11,415 nt of DNA from Streptosporangiaceae bacterium (GTDB lineage: Bacteria; Actinomycetota; Actinomycetes; Streptosporangiales; Streptosporangiaceae), in assembly GCA_030040815.1 (NCBI GenBank), contig JASHSZ010000475.1, positions 1 to 11,415 of the forward strand, written 5' to 3'. Both the position numbers and the translations under genes were made by a program. Under the pieces are notes generated by a model. The model was not told the DNA's origin and did no database searches. It saw nothing but the letters and a program-made list of their open reading frames with translations. Shown here in pieces: positions 5,904 to 11,415 of the stretch (positions within the stretch are counted from its first letter, which is position 1; each line of letters starts with the position of its first letter).

Positions 5904-7520
5904 ATGCAGCGCGGCGGTTCAGCTGGGAGCGGGACCAGGGTACGCGTCTCAGCTGGCGGGCCGCAGCGACGCCCGCCGCGGCAACGACGCCCACCGGCCG
6001 GACGGTGGCGCGGCGGATCGGTGCTCGTCAAGGCTGGCTACATCGTCGCCACAATTGTCGCAGTAATAGCCGTCGTGGCGGGCATCGGGGTTTTTTACAT
6101 TTACCATCACCTCACCGGCAACATTACGAAGGTGCAGGTCGGTGACCTGTCCGGGAAGACCGTCTACGGGTCACTGAACATCCTCGTCCTCGGCTCGCAG
6201 ACGCGGCTCGGCCAGCGTGGCAACTTCGGCTATGACGCGACGCCGGGCGTCAGCAACTCCGACAACCTGCTCCTGATCCACCTGGATCCGACGCACACGC
6301 ACGCGATCGTGCTGTCGATCCCGCGCGACACCTTCGTGTACCAGCCGGCCTGTCAGGAGCGCGCGTACGTGGGTAACGGCGTCTGGCCGGCCCAGCAGTA
6401 CCCGCCGGGCGCGATCATCGACGGCGCGCTGAACATCGGCGGCCCGACGTGCGCGGTGGCGACCGTCGAGGACCTCACCGGCATCCAGCTCGACCACTTC
6501 GTGGAGTTCGACTTCAACTCGTTCCGCACCATGGTTGGCCAGCTTGGCGGCGTCGAGGTCTGCGTGCCGCCGGGACCCGGATACCACGATGTGAACGCGA
6601 ACCTGAACCTGACCCCAGGGCTGCACTGGGTCGACTGGGGCGAGGCGCTCGCCTACGTGCGGCAGCGGGACGATCTCGGCGGCAGCGACCCCGGCGGCGA
6701 CCTGCCGAGGATCCAGGTGCAGCAGGCGTTCGTCTCCTCGGTCATCCAGCAGATCAACTCCGACGGCCTGCTCACGGACATTCCGAGGCTGCTGTCCATC
6801 GCGAACACCGCGACCCAGGCGCTGACGGTCGACCAGGGGCTCAGCTCGGTGTCCGACGAGATGCACCTCGCCGAGTCGCTGGCGCACCTGAAGGCCAAGA
6901 ACGTCTCGCTCATCACCATGCCGACGACCACGGATACCTTCGACTACCCCGCGTACGCCGAGCACCTGATGCCCGTCGAGCCACAGGACGATGTCCTGTT
7001 CAACATGATCAGGACTGGGCAGCCGTGGACAGGCGCGCTGCCCGTCGAGCCGTACAGCTCGGTGCAGGTCCAGGTGCTCAACGGCACTGGCCAGGCCGGG
7101 CTGGCCGCCCAGACCGAACAGCAGCTCCGCGCGCTCGGCTTCGACGTCGTGGGCATCGGCAACGCGCCGTACACGTCGACGACGACGGTGAGCTACGCGG
7201 GCCTCGCCCAGTCGGACAGCGCCTACACGCTGATGACCGCGCTCAGCTCGTTCCCGGCGGGGCAGGACACGCTGGCCGAGCCGGCGAACCAGATCGGCAC
7301 CCCGGGCACCGTGACGCTGACGCTGGGCGCGGACTTCCAAGGCGTGCAGCAGCCGAAGGCAGCCTCGCCGGCACCGAGCGCGAAGGCGAGCAAGGGCAGC
7401 GGGAGCAGCTCGACTACGCCGGCCCCCGCTCCCAGCACTGGCGCCAGCGCCGTGGAGAGCCGGAACGCGGGAGCGAACATCTGCTCCGGACTCCCGCCCG
7501 CCTACGTCCTCGGCAGCTAG
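5904..7520 (+). CDS. LytR-CpsA-Psr (LCP) family cell-wall glycopolymer ligase
   Basis: LCP enzymes act outside the membrane and transfer lipid-linked glycopolymers, such as wall teichoic acid or arabinogalactan, onto peptidoglycan. The 538-residue protein has a basic, Arg/Pro/Gly-rich cytoplasmic N-terminus (1-43), one membrane helix (44-66) and an extracytoplasmic LCP domain (about 88-290). Conserved pieces are 'NSDNLLLIHLDP' (D120), 'SIPRDTFV' (R141, D142), 'IIDGALNIGGPTCAVATVED', 'FDFNSFRTMVGQLGGVEVCV' and the arginines R253 and R255 in 'ALAYVRQRDDL'. A LytR_C domain (about 384-478, starting 'SSVQVQVLNGTGQAGLAAQ') follows, then an Ala/Ser/Pro linker to the end. I chose ATG 5904 for its GGAGG. 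The gene lies alone, between the terminator-like stem at 5713-5733 and the convergent stem-loop shared with hutF. Nothing links it functionally to histidine breakdown. The exact polymer it attaches cannot be read from the sequence. Confidence 0.94.
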   Translation: MQRGGSAGSGTRVRVSAGGPQRRPPRQRRPPAGRWRGGSVLVKAGYIVATIVAVIAVVAGIGVFYIYHHLTGNITKVQVGDLSGKTVYGSLNILVLGSQTRLGQRGNFGYDATPGVSNSDNLLLIHLDPTHTHAIVLSIPRDTFVYQPACQERAYVGNGVWPAQQYPPGAIIDGALNIGGPTCAVATVEDLTGIQLDHFVEFDFNSFRTMVGQLGGVEVCVPPGPGYHDVNANLNLTPGLHWVDWGEALAYVRQRDDLGGSDPGGDLPRIQVQQAFVSSVIQQINSDGLLTDIPRLLSIANTATQALTVDQGLSSVSDEMHLAESLAHLKAKNVSLITMPTTTDTFDYPAYAEHLMPVEPQDDVLFNMIRTGQPWTGALPVEPYSSVQVQVLNGTGQAGLAAQTEQQLRALGFDVVGIGNAPYTSTTTVSYAGLAQSDSAYTLMTALSSFPAGQDTLAEPANQIGTPGTVTLTLGADFQGVQQPKAASPAPSAKASKGSGSSSTTPAPAPSTGASAVESRNAGANICSGLPPAYVLGS

Positions 7521-7522
7521 CC

Positions 7523-7549
7523 GACCGGCGACTGCGCGCGCCGCCGGTC
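7523..7549. terminator. Bidirectional stem-loop between convergent LCP and hutF genes
   Basis: GACCGGCG (7523-7530) and CGCCGGTC (7542-7549) are perfect reverse complements around an 11-base GC-rich loop. The stem fills most of the 33-base gap between the LCP stop (7520) and the hutF stop (7554). It works equally on both strands and lacks T runs, fitting a shared actinobacterial terminator. Confidence 0.7.
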
Positions 7550-7553
7550 CGAC

Positions 7554-8933
7554 TCAGCCAAGCACCTTGCCGATTGCTGCTGCGAGCGCCCCCGGCACAT
7601 CAGCGACCAGCACGTGGCGCCCGTCGCTGACCACGTCCCGGCCGCCGACCACCAGGGTGCGCACGTCGGCCGCCGATGCGCCGAAGATGACCGACTCCAG
7701 CGCTGCCGTCCTGGGCGCTCCGGCCGTGCGCGGCGAGTCGAGCGCGATGGTAACGAAGTCGGCCAGTCCCCCCGCGGCGAGCTCACCGACGTCCGGCCAG
7801 CCGAGGCTCGCGTGTCCGACCGTCGAGGCCGCGGTCGCCAGCTCGGCCGCGGTGAAGTGGCCGCGCTCCTGGCTCGCCAGCCGCTCGCCGAGCTCGACCC
7901 GGCGCGCCTCCTCCAGCAGGTCGATCACCGCGTGGCTGTCGCTGCCGACGGTCAGCGGACTGCCCTCGTCGGCGAGCGCGCGGGCTGGCCCGATGCCGTC
8001 GGCCAGGTCTGCCTCGGTGGTCGGGCACATGCAGGCGTGGCACCGGCTGCCGGCTATCAGCTCGATGTCGCTGTCAGTCAGGTGCGTCGCGTGCACGGCC
8101 GTGCTGCGGGGACCGAGCGCGCCCGCCTCGGCCAGCACCTCGGCTGGGGTCGCCCGATACGCGGCTAGGCAAGCCCGATTCTCGGCAACCTGCTCGGATA
8201 CGTGTATGTGCAGCGGTGCGCCGTAGCGGTGCGACCAGACGGCGACCTCCGGCATGTGCGCGGGCGGCACCGCGCGGACCGAGTGGATCGCCGCGCCGAG
8301 TCGCGCGTGCGGGCTCAGGCTGCCAGTCGGGTCCGGACCGAGCGCTTCCACCCGGCTCGCCCACGCCGCGCCGTCGGCGTCACCGAAGCGCAGCTGCGTT
8401 CCCTCGAGCGGCTGCTGGCTGCCGTCGGCGGACAGGCCACCGGATAGGTAGCAGGTGTCCAGCAGCGTGATCCGGATCCCGGCCCGCCTGGCGGCCTCGA
8501 TCAATACCCGGCCCATCTCGTTCGCATCTTCGTACGGCGTCCCACCTGGGCCGTGGTGCACGTAGTGAAACTCGCCCACGCAGCTCACTCCGGCGAGGGC
8601 CATCTCGGCATACACAGCCGTCGCGAGCGCGAGGTAGTTGTCAGGATCGAGCCGCTCGGCGACCTCGTACATGCGCTCGCGCCAGGTCCAGAACGTGCCC
8701 CTGGTGGCTTCGGCGACGCCGCGCAGCGTCCGGTGAAACGCGTGCGAATGGGCGTTGGCCAGGCCAGGCATGGTGAGCCCGGGCAGCCTCGTTGCGGCGA
8801 GAGCGGGCGCCGAGACGTCCGGTGTTACTCCCGTGATGCGGTCCGCGGACGCCTCAATGAGCACGTCGGCGCGCAGGCCGAGCGAGGGTGACCAGGCCAG
8901 CTCGGCCAGCCAGGCGCGGGTCGGGCCGGTCAT
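7554..8933 (-). CDS. hutF: Formimidoylglutamate deiminase
   Basis: HutF hydrolyses N-formimino-L-glutamate to N-formyl-L-glutamate and ammonia (EC 3.5.3.13). Its presence means histidine is broken down by the five-step route, not by direct release of formamide. The 459-residue protein is an amidohydrolase-superfamily barrel with metal-binding 'ANAHSHAFHR' (H62, H64), 'FHYVHH' (123-127), 'HIHVSEQ' (H242, H244), 'HATHLTDSD' (H281, H284) and 'VGSDSHA' (D332). The family also shows the segment 'GTFWTWRERMY' seen here at 79-89. The ATG at 8933 overlaps the TGA of the upstream allC-like gene by one base (TGATG), so the two are translationally coupled. An open frame extends further upstream through the allC-like gene, but that part is a shadow. 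HutF is the last gene of its operon and meets the convergent LCP gene across a stem-loop. Confidence 0.95.
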   Translation of the reverse strand: MTGPTRAWLAELAWSPSLGLRADVLIEASADRITGVTPDVSAPALAATRLPGLTMPGLANAHSHAFHRTLRGVAEATRGTFWTWRERMYEVAERLDPDNYLALATAVYAEMALAGVSCVGEFHYVHHGPGGTPYEDANEMGRVLIEAARRAGIRITLLDTCYLSGGLSADGSQQPLEGTQLRFGDADGAAWASRVEALGPDPTGSLSPHARLGAAIHSVRAVPPAHMPEVAVWSHRYGAPLHIHVSEQVAENRACLAAYRATPAEVLAEAGALGPRSTAVHATHLTDSDIELIAGSRCHACMCPTTEADLADGIGPARALADEGSPLTVGSDSHAVIDLLEEARRVELGERLASQERGHFTAAELATAASTVGHASLGWPDVGELAAGGLADFVTIALDSPRTAGAPRTAALESVIFGASAADVRTLVVGGRDVVSDGRHVLVADVPGALAAAIGKVLG

Positions 8934-10162
8934 CACTGGCCCGCCAGGTCGGCGAGCACGGTCGCGAGCGCCGCGACGCCGGCCTCGCAGTCGGCGGGTT
9001 CGGCGTGCTCGGCCGGCGAGTGGGACACCCCTGTCGGGTTGCGGACGAACAGCATGGTGGCGGGCAGCCGCAAGGCGAGCACGCCGGCGTCGTGACCGGC
9101 CCCGGTCGCCAGTACCGGAACGGGCTGCCCGGCCGCGGCGAGCACGGCCGCGACCCGGCCTCGCAGCGCAGCGTCGAAGCTGACCGCCGGGGTGACCGAC
9201 TCCTGCGCCTGAGTCGCCTGCACCCCATGCCGGGCCGCTTCCTGCTGGGCGGTGGCCCACACGTCGGCTACCACCTCCGCCAACCCAGCCTCGTCGGGTG
9301 CCCGCGCGTCGAGCCAGGCGTGCACCACCGCGCTGATTGCGTTCGCGGCCCCCGGCTCGGCGGCGACCTTCCCGACGGTCGCGAGCGCCCCGCGCCTTTC
9401 GGCTGCCACCCGGGCCGCCAGCACGGTCGCCGCGAATGGCAGCATCGGGTCGTGCCGGTCAGCCAGCCTCGTCGTGCCGGCGTGGTCTGCTCGCCCGCGG
9501 AAGTCAAGCCGCCAGCGGCCGTGCGGCCAGATGCCGGACGCCATGCCGATCTCGGCGTCTAGGCCAGCGAGTGCACTGCCCTGCTCGATGTGCAGCTCGA
9601 CGCAGGCGCCGAGCCGGGACAACAACTCGTCGTCGCGGCCAAGCAGGCCGGGATCGCGGCCCGCGGACGCCATCGCCTCGGCCAGGCTGACCCCGGCGCG
9701 ATCGCGAAGCAGCCGCGCCCTGGCCGGGTCGACGGCTCCGGTCAGCAGCCGGCTGCCCAGGCAGGCTACCCCGAACCTGGCACCTTCCTCCTCGGTGAAC
9801 GCCGCGACGGCAACCGGCCGGACGGGCCGGAACCCTTCGTCGCGCAGCCGACCGATCGCGGCGAACGCCGACACAACCCCGAGCGGGCCGTCGTAGGCGC
9901 CGCCGTCGGGTACCGAGTCGAGGTGACTGCCGGTCACCACCGCCGCGTGCTCGCCCGGCCACCCCCACCACGCCCACAGGTTTCCGTTGCGATCGCACTC
10001 GGTCCGCAGGCCGAGCTGGGTTGCTGTGCTGGCGAACCAGCCACGGCACGCAGCGTCGGCTTCGGTCCACGAGTAACGGCGGTACCCGCCGGTCCGCTCG
10101 TCGCGGCCGATCGGGAGCAGTTCCGCCCACAGCTCAGCGAAGCTCACGCTCGCCAGCTCCAT
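8933..10162 (-). CDS. AllC-like M20 amidohydrolase, probable N-formylglutamate deformylase of the hut pathway
   Basis: This 409-residue protein belongs to the M20 group of allantoate amidohydrolases and N-carbamoyl-L-amino-acid hydrolases. Visible metal-centre motifs are 'GSHLDSVPDGGAYDGPLGV' (H80, D91), 'FTEEEGARFG' (E125/E126), 'ELHIEQG' (H191), the dimerisation-domain 'FRGRADHAGTT', 'GAGHDAG' and 'RNPTGVSHSPAE' (H381). Genes of this type are usually labelled allantoate amidohydrolase. It is translationally coupled to hutF, lies downstream of hutU, and no classical HutG is visible. I therefore infer that it releases formate from N-formyl-L-glutamate (or another hut intermediate), giving glutamate. 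From memory, the same gene order occurs in Streptomyces. The start is taken as ATG 10162, three bases after the stop of the upstream remnant. GTG at 10147 (protein starting MSFAELWAELLP), with GGAG nine bases upstream, is an equally good choice. Family call is firm; substrate is inference. Confidence 0.88.
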   Translation of the reverse strand: MELASVSFAELWAELLPIGRDERTGGYRRYSWTEADAACRGWFASTATQLGLRTECDRNGNLWAWWGWPGEHAAVVTGSHLDSVPDGGAYDGPLGVVSAFAAIGRLRDEGFRPVRPVAVAAFTEEEGARFGVACLGSRLLTGAVDPARARLLRDRAGVSLAEAMASAGRDPGLLGRDDELLSRLGACVELHIEQGSALAGLDAEIGMASGIWPHGRWRLDFRGRADHAGTTRLADRHDPMLPFAATVLAARVAAERRGALATVGKVAAEPGAANAISAVVHAWLDARAPDEAGLAEVVADVWATAQQEAARHGVQATQAQESVTPAVSFDAALRGRVAAVLAAAGQPVPVLATGAGHDAGVLALRLPATMLFVRNPTGVSHSPAEHAEPADCEAGVAALATVLADLAGQ

Positions 10163-10165
10163 ACC

Positions 10166-10300
10166 TCACGCCCACCACGTCCCCCGCCGCTGGCTCAGGT
10201 ACCAGTCACTCGTCTCGGCACGGTCAATGGTGGCGCGCAGCAGGCCCGGCCGGTCGCCGGCCAGCTCGGCGACCACCGCCCCGCGCGGCGAGATGATCAT
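10166..10300 (-). pseudogene. C-terminal remnant of a nitrilase-superfamily (carbon-nitrogen hydrolase) gene
   Basis: A minus-strand frame between the hutU stop (10324) and the allC-like start encodes 44 residues from an ATG at 10300. It begins 'MIISPRGAVVAELAGDRPGL' and goes on 'LRATIDRAETSDWYLSQRR'. This resembles the end of carbon-nitrogen hydrolases, where a segment like 'SxIxxPxGxVLAExxxxEGLLxAxID' precedes the final helix. The part of the enzyme with the catalytic Glu-Lys-Cys is absent: upstream, the frame runs into hutU antiparallel coding without family character. The stop lies three bases before the next gene's ATG, as in an intact operon. It is most simply a gene largely lost by deletion. 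It could still be translated as a short peptide, but no good ribosome site precedes the ATG. The homology is judged by eye on a short stretch. Confidence 0.45.
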
Positions 10301-10323
10301 ACTGGGCAGTGCTGGCGGGCGGT

Positions 10324-11415
10324 TCAGGACGGGCTCATCGGGATCCGCACGCCCCGCTCCGCGGCGACCTCGCTGGCCCGCGGGTAGCCGGCATCCGCGT
10401 GTCGCATGACACCCGAGCCGGGATCGTTGGTCAGCACGCGCTCGAGCTTCTGCCCGGCTAGCTCGGAGCCGTCTGCGACACACACCTGGCCGGCGTGGAT
10501 GGACCTGCCGATGCCTACGCCGCCGCCGTGGTGGATGCTCACCCACGACGCGCCGGACGAGGTGTTGAGGAGAGCGTTCAGCAGTGGCCAGTCGGCGATG
10601 GCATCGCTGCCGTCGGCCATCGCCTCGGTCTCCCGGTAGGGCGACGCCACCGACCCGCAGTCCAGGTGGTCCCGGCCGAGCACGATCGGCGCCGCCACCC
10701 CGCCGCGGCGCACCAACTCGTTGAACCGTAGCCCGGCCAGGTGCCGTTCGCCATAGCCCAGCCGGCAGATCCGCGCGGGCAGCCCCTGGAAGTGGACCTT
10801 CTCCTCCGCCATCCGGATCCAGCGGGCGAGGGACTCGTTGCCAGGGAACAGATCGAGGATCGCTGCGTCGGTCGCGGCGATGTCGGCCGGGTCGCCGGAC
10901 AGCGCGGCCCACCGGAACGGACCCTTCCCCTCGCAGAACAGCGGCCGGATGTACGCGGGCACGAAACCGGGGAATGCGAACGCGCGCTCGTAGCCGGCCA
11001 GCTCTGCCTCGCCGCGGATTGAGTTGCCGTAGTCGAACACCTCGGCACCCGCGTCCTGGAATCCGACCATCGCAGCGACGTGCTCGGCCATCGACTCCCG
11101 CGCCCGGTTGGTGAACCCTGCCGGGTCTTCGGCGCGCAACGCCGCCATGTCCTCGAAGGCCACGCCCCTGGGCAGGTAGGTGAGCGGGTCGTGAGCCGAC
11201 GTCTGGTCGGTGACGACGCTGACCGGCGCGGACATCCGCAGCAGCTCGGGCACCAGATCGGCCGCGTTGCCGAGCAGGCCGATCGACAGCGGCCTGCTCG
11301 CCTGCGCGGCCTCGACGGCCCGCCGGACCGCGTCGTCGACGTCGCTGGCCTGCTCGTCCAGGTAGCCGTGCTCGATCCGGCGGCTGATCCTGGACGGGTC
11401 GCAATCGATGCAGAT
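10324..11415 (-). CDS. hutU: Urocanate hydratase (urocanase), C-terminal two thirds (partial)
   Basis: HutU is the cytosolic NAD-dependent enzyme that hydrates urocanate to 4-imidazolone-5-propionate (EC 4.2.1.49), the second step of histidine breakdown. The frame is open to the window edge, giving 363 residues. Compared with full urocanases of about 550-560 residues, roughly 190 N-terminal residues, including much of the NAD-binding part, lie outside. Family landmarks in order are '[19 protein letters not shown]' at the edge, '[17 protein letters not shown]', 'FDYGNSIRG', '[14 protein letters not shown]', '[19 protein letters not shown]', 'GLPARIC' (the active-site cysteine, fragment residue 218), '[20 protein letters not shown]', '[17 protein letters not shown]' and '[13 protein letters not shown]'. 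The in-frame GTG at 11253 is internal and not the start. It heads the minus-strand series hutU, remnant, allC-like, hutF. Confidence 0.97.
   Translation of the reverse strand: MCIDCDPSRISRRIEHGYLDEQASDVDDAVRRAVEAAQASRPLSIGLLGNAADLVPELLRMSAPVSVVTDQTSAHDPLTYLPRGVAFEDMAALRAEDPAGFTNRARESMAEHVAAMVGFQDAGAEVFDYGNSIRGEAELAGYERAFAFPGFVPAYIRPLFCEGKGPFRWAALSGDPADIAATDAAILDLFPGNESLARWIRMAEEKVHFQGLPARICRLGYGERHLAGLRFNELVRRGGVAAPIVLGRDHLDCGSVASPYRETEAMADGSDAIADWPLLNALLNTSSGASWVSIHHGGGVGIGRSIHAGQVCVADGSELAGQKLERVLTNDPGSGVMRHADAGYPRASEVAAERGVRIPMSPS

Noticed and set aside
6171..7340. Long minus-strand open frame (389 codons) opposite the LCP gene.
   Set aside because: Antisense shadow: Arg/His/Val-rich low-quality protein, while the + strand frame has LCP and LytR_C motifs throughout.
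8934..9260. Upstream extension of the hutF frame that would add 109 residues.
   Set aside because: It overlaps the allC-like gene in another frame, has no HutF character, and the ATG at 8933 gives the proper family length with a TGATG coupling.
10324..11404. Long minus-strand frame overlapping hutU in another phase and running into the nitrilase-like remnant.
   Set aside because: Within hutU it is Arg-rich shadow sequence without motifs. Only the last 44-51 residues beyond the hutU stop look like a real protein, and these are annotated separately.
1..11415. Search for CRISPR arrays, tRNA or rRNA genes, insertion sequences, phage or conjugation genes.
   Set aside because: No regularly spaced repeats, tRNA-like cloverleaf ends, transposase motifs or terminal repeats of insertion sequences were seen by eye.

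Overview
The window looks like chromosomal DNA from a high-GC actinobacterium. Evidence: strong G/C bias at third codon positions, GTG starts mixed with ATG, an actinobacterial LytR-CpsA-Psr cell-wall ligase, a NarL-type two-component pair, and histidine-utilisation genes in the order hutU, an allC-like gene, hutF and hutI, which I recall from Streptomyces. The genus cannot be fixed from the sequence.

Layout, left to right. Positions 1-96 hold the last 31 codons of a flavin-reductase-like gene on the + strand. It faces a minus-strand two-component operon: a sensor kinase with about nine membrane helices (879-2681), then an overlapping LuxR/NarL-type response regulator (271-915). A long imperfect inverted repeat (149-219) lies between the convergent ends. 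A perfect 16-bp palindrome lies upstream of the kinase. Next come hutI (imidazolonepropionase, 2841-4004, minus) and a small minus-strand ORF for a one-helix membrane protein with a His-rich tail (4187-4456). Three + strand genes follow: a nucleotidyltransferase-fold protein (4601-5287), a small 'luciferase family' (DUF5519-type) protein (5336-5710), and an LCP-family protein (5904-7520). The LCP gene converges with the second hut block across a clear bidirectional stem-loop (7523-7549). That block, read leftward from the right edge, is hutU (partial, at least 10324-11415), a short remnant of a nitrilase-superfamily gene (10166-10300), an AllC-like M20 amidohydrolase (8933-10162) and hutF (7554-8933).

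How the genes work together. HutU makes imidazolonepropionate, HutI opens the ring to N-formimino-L-glutamate, HutF deiminates that to N-formyl-L-glutamate, and the AllC-like hydrolase probably removes the formyl group in place of a classical HutG. No histidase (hutH) is visible. The pathway is split here: about 3.3 kb of unrelated genes (4187-7520) separates hutI from hutU-allC-hutF, so hutI needs its own promoter or a readthrough source.

No wholly new system stands out. The most notable items are the split hut cluster with a gene remnant at the hutU/allC junction, the substrate question for the AllC-like enzyme, the palindrome that may be the kinase operon's operator, and the His-rich small ORF just upstream of hutI.
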